Below are positions 42,472-51,101 of a DNA stretch of 64,000 nucleotides, one piece after another. The notes beneath the pieces are model-generated. The model was not told the DNA's origin and made no database searches. It saw only the letters and a program-made list of their open reading frames with translations. Each line of letters begins with the position of its first letter. The first letter of the stretch is position 1. The translations under genes and the position numbers were made by a program. Origin of the DNA: an uncultured Collinsella sp. (lineage in GTDB: Bacteria; Actinomycetota; Coriobacteriia; Coriobacteriales; Coriobacteriaceae); assembly GCA_902494555.1 (NCBI GenBank), contig CABUTR010000010.1:3046-67045 (forward strand). Reading direction: 5' to 3'.

Positions 42472-45195
42472 CTACTTCTTCTTTTTGCTTGGCATCGAGA
42501 CTTTGATGCCTTGGGCGGACTTGGTCACGCGAGAGCGCTTGGCTCCGGTACTCTTCTTTTTCTTGGGCTGGGCTTGGGCCACGCCCTCGAGTGCGCGGGC
42601 CTCGGCCTCGCGAGCGGTGCGATCTTCGCGACGCTGCGCCATGTCGGCGGCAACGCGCTTGGCAAAACGTTCGGCCGTCGAGCCCGTCGAGCTCACCTTG
42701 CCGCCACCGCGACCCAGGCGGACGCGCACACCGCGGCCAAAACCAGTTGCAGCATGACGACGACGCGGCTTGAGCGAATCCATCATCGTGGCGAGCTTAA
42801 AAAACACCGAGCAGGTAAAGACTACAATGACAGCCAAGATAACCATCTGGCCCATCGACAGGTTGGCAATGGACAGCAGCTCTGGGAATCCGATAACGCC
42901 CACCAGGATGCCGGCGACTACAAACACAAAGAGCACCACACGTAAGGGCGTGAGAGGTTGCGAGATGCGCCAGATCAGGCTGACGCTCGCCGCGCACGAC
43001 GTAAGCAAGCACATCGTAGACAGCGTGAGCTGGCTAAAGCCAAACACGCGCGCCACAAAGATATCGAGCGCCGCAGCCAAAATGACCGCAATCGACGCCG
43101 GCAGTGCACGCTTGAGTACGTTGGTCAAAAACGCACCCTTCACGCGAGCATTGTTGGGCTCCAGCCCCAACACAAAGCCCGGCGCGCCGATGCAGAAGAA
43201 GTTGATGAGCGTCATCTGGATGGGCTCGAAGGGGTACGGCGGCAGCGCGATGCACAGCGCCGCCAGGCCCATCGAGAACAGTGTCTTGGTCAGGAACAGC
43301 GAGGCCGAACGCTGCAGGTTGTTGATGGAGCGACGCCCCTCGGCCACCACGGCGGGCATCGAGGCAAAGTCGTTGTCGACAAGTACGATCTCGGCCACGT
43401 TACGCGCGGCATCGGAGCCAGCCGCCATGGCCACGGAGCAGTCGGCCTCCTTAAGTGCCAGCACGTCGTTGACGCCGTCGCCCGTCATGGCCACGGTGTG
43501 CTCGCGGCGCTTGAGCGCCTGCACGAGCTCGCGCTTCTGCTGTGGGGTCACACGACCAAAGACATGGTAGCGGTCCACTGCGGCATCGAGCTTGGCCGGC
43601 GTATCGAGCGTCATGGCGTCCACATAGGCGTCCGCCCCCGGCACGCCCACCACGCGCGCGATCGACGACACCGTACGCGGGTCGTCGCCACTGATCACGT
43701 TGAGGGTCACGCCCTGCTCGTTAAAGTAGCCGATGGTCTCGGCCGCCGAGGTACGAATCTCGTCGCGGATGGTCACAAATCCCACGGGCTCGGCCTCGCC
43801 CACCATATCCCCATCGGGCGTAAAGCCGTCCACGCGCGCCACCACGAGCACGCGGCAGGTATCGGCAAGCTCGGCGACACGGTTCTCGACCTGGGCAAAC
43901 GCACGATCAGAGAGCACAAATTGCGCGGCGCCCATTACGTAGGAGCCCTGCGCAAAAGAAGCGCCGCTCCATTTTTTAGACGACGAGAATGGAATGACCG
44001 ACAGCGGCTCGGACACCTCGACCGGGCGATCGGCGTAATAGTTGAGCAGCGCCTGGCAGGTCTCGTTGGCATCGGCCGAAGTCGCACGTGCGACGTTAGC
44101 CAGCGCAAAATCGAGCACTGTGGTATCGACGGGAACAGCCGCCTCGTCCGAGTCCACGCCAAAGCCAACACCCTCAACCGGCAGCGGATACGTGCCCTCG
44201 ACCTCCATACGTCCCGACGTGATGGTGCCCGTCTTGTCCAGGCACAGCACGTCGACGCGCGCGAGCGTCTCGATGCAGTAGAGCTGCTGCGCGAGTACCT
44301 TGCGGCGCGCCAGACGCACCGTGGCGATGGCGAGCACCGACGAGGTCAGCAGCACCAGGCCTTGCGGGATCATGCCCAGCAGGGCGCCCACCGTGGACAG
44401 CAGCGCCGACGAAGGCACATGACCAGCCAACAGCTCGGAGAAGCACCACGAAAGCGCGCTGTCGCCCGGGGTTCCCGCGGCATCCCACAGTTCGCTCACA
44501 CTCGAGGCAAACAACGCCAAACCGAGCGGGATCATGATGATGCTCGCAAAACGCACGATGGCGTTAAGCGCGTTCATGATCTCGGAATTGACCTTTTTGA
44601 CGTACTTGGCCTCGTTATTAATTTTGGCCACGTAGTTGTCGGCGCCGACATGGATCACGCGGGCGCGCAGCAGGCCCGAGTCGATAAAACTGCCGCTCAT
44701 GAGCTCGGAGCCGGGCTGCTTCTTAATAAGGTCGCTCTCGCCCGTCAGCAGGCTCTCGTTCACGAGCGCCTCGCCGGAAACCACCACGGCGTCAGCGGGA
44801 ATCTGGTCGCCGCGCCCCAGGCGGATGATGTCGTCGAGCACGATCTGGTCCAAGTCGAGCTCCACCTCGGCACCGTCGCGCACCGCGATGGCCTTCTTAG
44901 AGGTCAGCAGCGTGAGCTTATCGACCATCTTCTTGGACCGCATGGACTGGATGACGCCAATAGCGGTATTGAGGAACACCACAAACAGGAACGTCAGGTT
45001 CTTAAACGAACCGGTCAAAATGACCAGGAACGCCAAGATCACGTTGATCAAATTGAACAGCGTGCAGAGGTTCTCGATGATGAGCTCTTTGACCGACTTG
45101 GTCTTGAGCTCCATGTTGCGGTTGATCTTACCGGCGGCGATGCGCTCCTCGACCTCGGCGGTCGAGAGTCCGCGCTCGATATCCGTTGCTGCCAT
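42472..45195 (-). CDS. Cation-transporting P-type ATPase, CtpE-like
   Basis: This is an ATP-driven cation transporter. The actuator motif LLTGESD, the phosphorylation site CLDKTGTITSG (Asp near 320), GDGVNDVLALKEADCSVAM and six to ten membrane helices are present. The membrane motif is GMIPQGLVLLTSS, with PQGL instead of the PEGL of classical calcium pumps; I recall the same pattern in mycobacterial CtpE, a calcium importer. After the last helix a 110-residue Lys/Arg/Ala tail ends in KKKK. The substrate is inferred as calcium, not shown. The ATG at 45195 is preferred over earlier in-frame codons. Confidence 0.87.
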   Translation of the reverse strand: MAATDIERGLSTAEVEERIAAGKINRNMELKTKSVKELIIENLCTLFNLINVILAFLVILTGSFKNLTFLFVVFLNTAIGVIQSMRSKKMVDKLTLLTSKKAIAVRDGAEVELDLDQIVLDDIIRLGRGDQIPADAVVVSGEALVNESLLTGESDLIKKQPGSELMSGSFIDSGLLRARVIHVGADNYVAKINNEAKYVKKVNSEIMNALNAIVRFASIIMIPLGLALFASSVSELWDAAGTPGDSALSWCFSELLAGHVPSSALLSTVGALLGMIPQGLVLLTSSVLAIATVRLARRKVLAQQLYCIETLARVDVLCLDKTGTITSGRMEVEGTYPLPVEGVGFGVDSDEAAVPVDTTVLDFALANVARATSADANETCQALLNYYADRPVEVSEPLSVIPFSSSKKWSGASFAQGSYVMGAAQFVLSDRAFAQVENRVAELADTCRVLVVARVDGFTPDGDMVGEAEPVGFVTIRDEIRTSAAETIGYFNEQGVTLNVISGDDPRTVSSIARVVGVPGADAYVDAMTLDTPAKLDAAVDRYHVFGRVTPQQKRELVQALKRREHTVAMTGDGVNDVLALKEADCSVAMAAGSDAARNVAEIVLVDNDFASMPAVVAEGRRSINNLQRSASLFLTKTLFSMGLAALCIALPPYPFEPIQMTLINFFCIGAPGFVLGLEPNNARVKGAFLTNVLKRALPASIAVILAAALDIFVARVFGFSQLTLSTMCLLTSCAASVSLIWRISQPLTPLRVVLFVFVVAGILVGVIGFPELLSIANLSMGQMVILAVIVVFTCSVFFKLATMMDSLKPRRRHAATGFGRGVRVRLGRGGGKVSSTGSTAERFAKRVAADMAQRREDRTAREAEARALEGVAQAQPKKKKSTGAKRSRVTKSAQGIKVSMPSKKKK

Positions 45196-45225
45196 ACCAC
45201 GTCCCATCACGTCGCGTCGGTATAA

Positions 45226-45263
45226 GAAAAACCGCCCGGACCATGCGAGGTTCGGACGGTCTT
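45226..45263 (-). terminator. Terminator of tRNA-Arg(CCG)
   Basis: On the minus strand ACCGTCCGAACC and GGTCCGGGCGGT pair with one wobble and one mismatch around a six-base loop, followed by TTTTTCTT. It lies just downstream of the tRNA 3' end. Confidence 0.8.
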
Positions 45264-45271
45264 ACGTTCGA

Positions 45272-45348
45272 TGGTGCCCCATGTTGGATTCGAACCAACG
45301 GCCTTCTGCTCCGGAGGCAGACGCTCTAATCCCCTGAGCTAATAGGGC
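45272..45348 (-). tRNA. tRNA-Arg (anticodon CCG)
   Basis: The 77-base cloverleaf includes encoded CCA. The acceptor stem GCCCTAT pairs with ATGGGGC. The D arm is GCTCAGGGGATTAGAGC, the anticodon loop CTCCGGA lies between TCTGC and GCAGA, and the T arm contains GGTTCGAATCC. It reads rare-to-moderate CGG codons. Confidence 0.97.
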
Positions 45349-45359
45349 CAACGTTTGGC

Positions 45360-45389
45360 ATTATACCCAAGTGCACCACGGGCTATCAA
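45360..45389 (-). promoter_or_regulatory. Promoter of tRNA-Arg(CCG)
   Basis: On the minus strand TTGATA (45384-45389) and a perfect TATAAT (45360-45365) are 18 bases apart; the start of the tRNA is 12 bases beyond the -10 box. Confidence 0.85.
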
Positions 45390-45442
45390 AATAAAAGAAA
45401 AAGCTTTGCAATTACGTGGGAGACGCGGTGCAACGGCCCACT

Positions 45443-45471
45443 TTAGAAGGCAAAAGCGAGTCAGATAGTAT
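45443..45471 (+). promoter_or_regulatory. Promoter of the aromatic cluster
   Basis: TTAGAA (45443-45448) and TAGTAT (45466-45471) are 17 bases apart. The predicted start near 45478 leaves about 75 bases of leader before the DAHP synthase ATG. Confidence 0.6.
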
Positions 45472-45479
45472 AAACTTTC

Positions 45480-45542
45480 ATGCACCATATATACACGGCT
45501 CGCGATGCGGGCCGTTTTTGCAAAAGTTATCCATCGAGGTGA
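45480..45542 (+). CDS. Candidate 20-codon leader peptide of the aromatic cluster
   Basis: An ATG two bases after the predicted transcription start opens a 20-residue frame with Tyr at positions 5 and 17 and Phe at 13. It spans the attenuator hairpin and stops 10 bases before the DAHP synthase ATG. There is no Shine-Dalgarno sequence, so it would be read leaderless. A frame this short can arise by chance, so this is only a candidate. Confidence 0.25.
   Translation: MHHIYTARDAGRFCKSYPSR
45496..45519 (+). terminator. Possible attenuator hairpin in the aromatic cluster leader
   Basis: The stem ACGGCTCGC/GCGGGCCGT (9 bp, one G-U pair) with a three-base loop is followed by TTTTTG. It lies between the promoter and the first gene. 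Only minus-strand genes lie upstream, so it is not the end of another plus-strand gene. Confidence 0.55.
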
Positions 45543-45552
45543 GAGGCACACC

Positions 45553-46575
45553 ATGATTGCAATTTTAAAGCAGAGCGCCAGCGACGAGGCCGTAAGCCAT
45601 ATCGTCAGCTGGATTGAGAAAAAGGGTCTGAAGACCGATGTCTCGCGCGGCGAGAACGAGACGATCATCGGCCTGGTGGGCGATACGACCAAGATCGACC
45701 CGTTCCTGCTCGAGTCCATGGATGTCGTCGAGCGCGTGCAGCGCGTCTCCGAGCCGTTCAAGCGCGCAAATCGCAAGTTCCACCCCGAGGACTCCGTCAT
45801 CGACTGCGGCCACGGCGTCAAGATCGGCGGCGACCAGTTCCAAGTCATCGCCGGCCCCTGCTCCGTCGAGGGCGAGAACCTCATCCGCATCGCACGCCGC
45901 GTAAAGGCCGCCGGCGCCACGATGCTGCGCGGCGGTGCCTACAAGCCCCGCACCTCCCCCTACGCCTACCAGGGCATGGGCCCCGCCGGCCTCGACCTGC
46001 TGTGCGAGGCGTCTGCCGAGCTCGACATGCCGATCGTCACCGAGATCATGGACCCACGCGACGTGCAGGTCTTCTTGGACAAGAAGATCGACGTCATGCA
46101 GATCGGCGCCCGCAACGCCCAGAACTTCCCCCTGCTCAAGGAGGTCGGCAAGACCCAGACCCCGATCCTGCTCAAGCGCGGCATGTCCGGCACGATCGAT
46201 GAGCTGCTCATGGCCGCCGAGTACATCATGAGCGAGGGCAACGACAACGTCATCCTGTGCGAGCGCGGCATCCGCACCTTCGAAACCCGCACCCGCAACA
46301 CCTTCGACCTCAACGCCGTGCCGGTGCTGCACCACCTGTCGCACCTGCCCGTCGTCGCCGATCCCAGCCACGCTACCGGCTACACCCGCTACGTTGAGCC
46401 CATGGCGCTCGCCGCGACCGCCTGCGGCGCCAACGGCCTGGAGATCGAGGTCCACGACGAGCCGAGCCGCGCCTGGTCCGACGGCGCCCAGGCCCTCACC
46501 CCCGATCAGTTCGACGACACCATGCGCCGCATCCGAGCCATCCGCGAGGTTGTCTGCCAAGAGACCATGGAGTAG
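45553..46575 (+). CDS. aroF: 3-deoxy-7-phosphoheptulonate (DAHP) synthase
   Basis: This enzyme condenses PEP and erythrose 4-phosphate, the first shikimate step. An N-terminal ferredoxin-like regulatory domain (about residues 1-70) places it in the type I-beta group. The barrel begins IAGPCSVEG and shows RGGAYKPRTSPYAYQG, DVMQIGARNAQNFPLLKEVGKT, LLKRGMSGTIDE, CERGIRTFE and VVADPSHATGY. The ATG at 45553 follows GAGG. It heads an eight-gene aromatic cluster. Confidence 0.96.
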   Translation: MIAILKQSASDEAVSHIVSWIEKKGLKTDVSRGENETIIGLVGDTTKIDPFLLESMDVVERVQRVSEPFKRANRKFHPEDSVIDCGHGVKIGGDQFQVIAGPCSVEGENLIRIARRVKAAGATMLRGGAYKPRTSPYAYQGMGPAGLDLLCEASAELDMPIVTEIMDPRDVQVFLDKKIDVMQIGARNAQNFPLLKEVGKTQTPILLKRGMSGTIDELLMAAEYIMSEGNDNVILCERGIRTFETRTRNTFDLNAVPVLHHLSHLPVVADPSHATGYTRYVEPMALAATACGANGLEIEVHDEPSRAWSDGAQALTPDQFDDTMRRIRAIREVVCQETME

Positions 46576-46578
46576 CCC

Positions 46579-47493
46579 ATGGGTACGGTGAGAAACGCGC
46601 GCGTTAACCAGGGCGGCCCCAAGTGCGCCGGCATCGTCGGCCTTGGCCTCATCGGCGGTAGCTTTGCCCGCGGCTATGCGCAGGCGGGCGTCCGCGTGCT
46701 GGCCTGGGACCCCGATGACGATGTCATGACGGCCGCCAGCATGGGCACTGTCGCCGGAGAGCTCAACGACAAGACACTCGGCGAATGCGACATCATCGTC
46801 CTGGCTTGCTACCCCGAGGCCTGCATCGAGTGGCTCGAGGAGCATGCCCAGGCACTCGCCGACGCCACCGACACCGAGGCCATTATGGGCCCCGTGGTGA
46901 TCGACACGGTGGGCGTCAAGGGCATCGTGTGCGAGCGCGCCTTTGAGCTTGCCCGCGAGCACGGCTTTTACTTTGTGGGCGCGCACCCCATGGCGGGCAC
47001 GCAGTACTCGGGCTATGCGCACTCCCGCGCCGACCTGTTCCAGGGCGCGCCGCTCGTGCTCGTGCCGCCCGCGGTGGACGATGCACTCAAACTGGAGCTT
47101 TTGGGCCAGGTGCGCGAGATGGTGCGCCCCTTGGGCTTTGGCAAGTTCAGCGTGACCAGCGCCGCCGAGCACGACCGCGTCATCGCCTTCACGAGCCAGC
47201 TTGCGCACGTGGTGTCCAACGCCTACGTAAAGAGCCCGACCGCCCAGGTCCACCACGGCTTTTCGGCCGGTAGCTACCGCGATCTCACCCGCGTGGCGCA
47301 CCTCAACCCGCAAATGTGGTCCGAGCTCATGATCGACGACGCCGACGCGCTCGCCTTCGAGATCGACCATCTGATCGAGTCGCTTGGCGCCTACAGCCGA
47401 GCGCTCAAGGACCGCGACCAGCGCTATCTGGAGAATCTTCTTGCCGAGGGCGACCGCATTAAGCGTGCACTCGACGACGAGGCCTCCCACTAG
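46579..47493 (+). CDS. tyrA: Prephenate dehydrogenase
   Basis: This enzyme oxidises prephenate to 4-hydroxyphenylpyruvate for tyrosine synthesis. The NAD-binding motif GIVGLGLIGGSFARGYAQAG lies at about residues 15-34, and GAHPMAGTQYSGYAHSRADLFQGAPLVL holds the substrate-binding His/Arg residues. The C-terminal helical dimer domain has SQLAHVVSNAYVKS and GSYRDLTRVA. There is no ACT domain. It starts three bases after aroF. Confidence 0.94.
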   Translation: MGTVRNARVNQGGPKCAGIVGLGLIGGSFARGYAQAGVRVLAWDPDDDVMTAASMGTVAGELNDKTLGECDIIVLACYPEACIEWLEEHAQALADATDTEAIMGPVVIDTVGVKGIVCERAFELAREHGFYFVGAHPMAGTQYSGYAHSRADLFQGAPLVLVPPAVDDALKLELLGQVREMVRPLGFGKFSVTSAAEHDRVIAFTSQLAHVVSNAYVKSPTAQVHHGFSAGSYRDLTRVAHLNPQMWSELMIDDADALAFEIDHLIESLGAYSRALKDRDQRYLENLLAEGDRIKRALDDEASH

Positions 47494-47529
47494 ACCACCC
47501 ATCACGCCAGGTCGAAAGGACCGAAGCTT

Positions 47530-48636
47530 ATGGCGATTACCATCGATATCGACACTGCACGCCCCTACCAGGTGCATGTTGGCACGTTTTTGCTGGAGCA
47601 GGCGGGACCGCTCGTGCGCGCCACTGCCGGCGGCACCAAGGCCGTCATCGTGACGGACACCAACGTGGGCCCGCTCTACCATATGCCCGTTAAGCAGAGC
47701 CTTGAGGCGTCAGGCTACGAGGTGAGCATCTGCACCTTCGAGGCCGGCGAGGCCCATAAGCGCGCTGAAACCTATGTTGCCATTTTGGAGTTTGTGGCCG
47801 AGCACGAGCTTTCGCGCTCCGACGTGATCGTGGCACTCGGCGGCGGCGTCGTGGGCGACGTGGCGGGCTTTGTGGCCGCCACCTACATGCGCGGCTGCAA
47901 GTTTGTGCAGATCCCGACGAGCCTGCTCGCCATGGTGGATTCGTCGGTAGGCGGCAAGACGGCCATCGACCTGGCCGCCGGCAAGAACTTGGCCGGCGCC
48001 TTTTGGCAGCCGAGCGTGGTTATCGCCGACGTGGGGTGCCTGGCCACCCTCACACCCGAGCAGTTCGCCGACGGCTGCGGCGAGGTCGTCAAGCACGCCG
48101 TGATCGCCGACCCGGAGCTTTTCACCGAGCTGGAGAAGACCCCGCTCACGCTGGAGCTGCTCAACCGCGATGTGGCCCGCGTAGCGCTCATCATCGCCCG
48201 CAACATCGACATCAAGCGCGCCGTAGTCGTCGCCGACGAGCGCGAAACCAACCAGCGCAAGCTGCTCAACTTTGGACACAGCGCCGGACACGCCGTCGAG
48301 GCCTGCGAGCACTTTGAGCTCGGACACGGCAACTGCGTGTCGATCGGCATGGGCATCATCACGCGCGCCGCAGCCCTGCACGGCGTCTGCGACGCCGAGC
48401 TGCCCGGACGTATTGAGGAGCTTTGTGCACGCCACGGTCTCAAGACCCGCTGTGACCTAGATGCCGATGCCGTCTTTGCCGAGGCGCTGCACGACAAGAA
48501 GCGCGCGGGCGACACCATCGACCTGGTGATTCCGCACGGCATTGGCCGCTGCAGCATCGACCGCACGCCGCTTTCCACTTTCCACGAACTCATTGCCGAA
48601 GGCCTCGGCCAGAAGGGAGACGCATCCGCATGCTAG
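47530..48636 (+). CDS. aroB: 3-dehydroquinate synthase
   Basis: This zinc- and NAD-dependent enzyme cyclises DAHP to 3-dehydroquinate. GGGVVGDVAGFVAATYMRG, QIPTSLLAMVDSSVGGKTAID, GCGEVVKHAVI and the zinc-ligand region LLNFGHSAGHAVEA are all present. At 368 residues it has normal length. Its last codons overlap the aroA start by seven bases. Confidence 0.97.
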   Translation: MAITIDIDTARPYQVHVGTFLLEQAGPLVRATAGGTKAVIVTDTNVGPLYHMPVKQSLEASGYEVSICTFEAGEAHKRAETYVAILEFVAEHELSRSDVIVALGGGVVGDVAGFVAATYMRGCKFVQIPTSLLAMVDSSVGGKTAIDLAAGKNLAGAFWQPSVVIADVGCLATLTPEQFADGCGEVVKHAVIADPELFTELEKTPLTLELLNRDVARVALIIARNIDIKRAVVVADERETNQRKLLNFGHSAGHAVEACEHFELGHGNCVSIGMGIITRAAALHGVCDAELPGRIEELCARHGLKTRCDLDADAVFAEALHDKKRAGDTIDLVIPHGIGRCSIDRTPLSTFHELIAEGLGQKGDASAC

Positions 48637-49949
48637 CCCGCATCGCCCCGTCCCCACTTAAGGGCACCGTTCCCGCCATCGCGTCCAAGTCGATGGCGCA
48701 CCGCCTGATCATCTGCGCTGCGCTTGCCAACGGCGAGACGCACGTTACCTGCAACACTACCTGCGCCGATATCGAGGCCACGGTGCGCTGTCTCACGGCC
48801 CTGGGCGCTCGCATCGAGACCGTCGAGGATGGCTTCCAGGTCCACCCCGCCATGAAGAGTGTTGAGTTTGGCCTGCTCAAGGCCCTTGCCGGCGGCACGC
48901 TCGACTGCGGCGAGAGCGGCTCCACGCTGCGCTTTATGCTGCCCGTCGCCTGCGCGCTGGGCGCAGAAGCAACTTTTGTGGGTCAGGGACGCTTGGGCGC
49001 CCGTCCGCTGTCCCCGCTCTCGGACGAGATCATCGCCGCCGGTTGCGACCTGCAGGGCCTGGGCGGTTTTCCGCTCAAGACGAGCGGACGCATGCGCCCG
49101 GGCACCTTTGTGCTGCCGGGTAACGTGAGTTCGCAGTACATCTCGGGCCTGCTGCTGGCGGCCCCGCTTTTGGCCCAGCCCTCCTGCGTGCAGGTAACCG
49201 GCCTTATCGAGAGCCGCCCCTACATCAACCTGACGATCCAGGCCATGAAGGCCTTTGGCGTCGAGGTCAACGTCGAGCGTATTCCCGCCCGGGACGGCCA
49301 GCCCGAGGTCACGAACTTCCGCGTGAGCAGTGGCTCGTATCGCACGCCCGGCAGCGTGGCCGTCGAGGGTGATTGGTCCAATGCGGCCTTTTGGCTGTGT
49401 GCCGGCGCCATCGGCTCCGACCCCATCACTGTGGAAGGCGTGTCGCTGAGCTCCGCACAGGGCGACCGCAACGTGCTCGCCGCGCTTTCGCGCTTTGGTG
49501 CCCGCATCGTGCGCTCCACCAACGCCGCCACCGTGCAGTCCGACAAGCTCGCCGGCTTTGAGATGAGCGCCCACGACATTCCCGACCTGGTACCCGTTAT
49601 CTCGGCCGTGGCCTCGCTGGCACAGGGCCGCACCTTTATCCGCGATTGCGCCCGTCTGCGCATCAAGGAATCCGACCGCCTGGTCACCACCACCCGCGAG
49701 CTCACCGCGCTGGGCGCGCAGGTGCGCATTGCCGGCGATGACCTCATCATCAAGGGTGTCGATGCCTTTACCGGCGGCGAGGTCGATTCGCACAACGACC
49801 ATCGCATCGCCATGATGGCCGCCATCGCCGCGAGCCGTGCCACCGGCGAGGTCGTGATCCACGGCGCCGAGGCCGTCAACAAGTCCTATCCCGATTTCTT
49901 CGACCACTACCGCCTGTTGGGCGGCAAGGTCACGCTCGAGGAGGAATAG
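48630..49949 (+). CDS. aroA: 3-phosphoshikimate 1-carboxyvinyltransferase (EPSP synthase)
   Basis: This enzyme adds the enolpyruvyl group of PEP to shikimate 3-phosphate. The protein opens with KGTVPAIASKSMAHRLIICAALA and shows CGESGSTLRFMLPVACALG, RPLSPLSDEI, SSQYISGLLLAAPL, the RIKESDRL loop and NDHRIAMMAAIAA. The SKSMAHR and GESGSTLR sites are near-standard. Length is 439 residues. Confidence 0.97.
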   Translation: MLARIAPSPLKGTVPAIASKSMAHRLIICAALANGETHVTCNTTCADIEATVRCLTALGARIETVEDGFQVHPAMKSVEFGLLKALAGGTLDCGESGSTLRFMLPVACALGAEATFVGQGRLGARPLSPLSDEIIAAGCDLQGLGGFPLKTSGRMRPGTFVLPGNVSSQYISGLLLAAPLLAQPSCVQVTGLIESRPYINLTIQAMKAFGVEVNVERIPARDGQPEVTNFRVSSGSYRTPGSVAVEGDWSNAAFWLCAGAIGSDPITVEGVSLSSAQGDRNVLAALSRFGARIVRSTNAATVQSDKLAGFEMSAHDIPDLVPVISAVASLAQGRTFIRDCARLRIKESDRLVTTTRELTALGAQVRIAGDDLIIKGVDAFTGGEVDSHNDHRIAMMAAIAASRATGEVVIHGAEAVNKSYPDFFDHYRLLGGKVTLEEE

Positions 49950-49950
49950 C

Positions 49951-51048
49951 ATGTCCTCGACCTTTGGCAACGTCTTGCACTTAAGCATCTTCGGCCAGTC
50001 GCACTCCCCCGCTATCGGCTGCTCGCTCGATGGCATTCCGGCGGGCTTCGCCGTGGACCAGGAAGCGCTGCAGGCCTTTTTGGACCGTCGCGCCCCCGGT
50101 CGCGACGAGACCGCGACCAAACGCCGTGAGGCCGACGCCGCCCACATCATCGCCGGTGTTGTCGATGGACATACCACCGGCGCGCCCATCGCCGCGATTA
50201 TTGAGAACACCAACACGCGCTCCAAGGACTATTCCGAGCTGCGCCGCAAGCCCCGTCCCGGACATGCGGACTTCCCTGCGCGCGTGAAGTATCACAACAT
50301 GCACGATGTCGCCGGTGGCGGGCATTTCTCCGGCCGCCTGACGGCACCCCTGTGCATCGCCGGCGGGATCGCGCTGCAGGCACTCGAGGCCCGCGGCATT
50401 CAGGTCATGGCGCACGTCGCGCAGATCGGCGGCATCTCCGACCTGCCCATGGATGATATGGTCTATCGCGAGGCCGACCGCAAGGCGATCCTTACGAACG
50501 ACCTGCCCTGCATTGACGCCGCCGCAGCCGTCCGCATGCGCGAGGAGATCCTAGCCGCGCGCGACGAACTCGATAGCATCGGCGGCATCGTGGAGTGCGG
50601 CATCTACGGGCTTCCCGCGGGCATCGGCGACCCCATGTTCGACGGCATCGAGAACCGCATCGCGCAAATCGCCTTTGGCATTCCCGCCGTAAAGGGCGTG
50701 GAGTTTGGCATGGGCTTTGCCGTGGCCGCCATGCGCGGCAGCGAGAACAACGATCCGTATCGCATCGATGCCGAGACCGGCGATATCGAGGTCGAGTCCA
50801 ACAACGCCGGCGGCATTCTGGGCGGCATCTCCACCGGCGCGCCCGTCATGTGGCGTATGGCCGTGAAGCCGACGCCTTCCATCGGCCGCGAGCAACAGAC
50901 CGTGGATATGGACGCCATGGAAAACGCCGAGCTCTCGGTCCACGGCCGTCACGATCCCTGCATCGTCCCCCGAGCCGTCCCCGTTGCCGAAGCAGCCGCG
51001 GCGCTCGCCATCTGGGACGCCCTCCTCGAGGACGCAGGCCAGCTCTAA
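49951..51048 (+). CDS. aroC: Chorismate synthase
   Basis: This reduced-flavin-dependent enzyme makes chorismate from EPSP. FGQSHSPAIGCSLDGIPAG opens the protein. PRPGHADFPARVKYHNMHDVAGGGHFSGRLTAPLC and GIPAVKGVEFGMGF follow, then NNAGGILGGISTGAPVMWRMAVKPT and RHDPCIVPRAVPVAEAAAAL. It starts one base after the aroA stop. Normal length of 365 residues. Confidence 0.97.
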   Translation: MSSTFGNVLHLSIFGQSHSPAIGCSLDGIPAGFAVDQEALQAFLDRRAPGRDETATKRREADAAHIIAGVVDGHTTGAPIAAIIENTNTRSKDYSELRRKPRPGHADFPARVKYHNMHDVAGGGHFSGRLTAPLCIAGGIALQALEARGIQVMAHVAQIGGISDLPMDDMVYREADRKAILTNDLPCIDAAAAVRMREEILAARDELDSIGGIVECGIYGLPAGIGDPMFDGIENRIAQIAFGIPAVKGVEFGMGFAVAAMRGSENNDPYRIDAETGDIEVESNNAGGILGGISTGAPVMWRMAVKPTPSIGREQQTVDMDAMENAELSVHGRHDPCIVPRAVPVAEAAAALAIWDALLEDAGQL

Positions 51049-51101
51049 CCCGACTCACCTGAGTTGCCCGTCAACTCTGCCATTACGTGAAAGGGGCCTC
51101 C

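Noticed and set aside
45496..45519. The hairpin as a terminator of an upstream plus-strand gene
   Set aside because: Upstream features (tRNA-Arg and the P-type ATPase gene) are on the minus strand, so there is no plus-strand transcript to end.
45565..47682. A 705-codon minus-strand open frame opposite aroF and tyrA
   Set aside because: It spans two clear genes on the other strand and has no recognisable domain.
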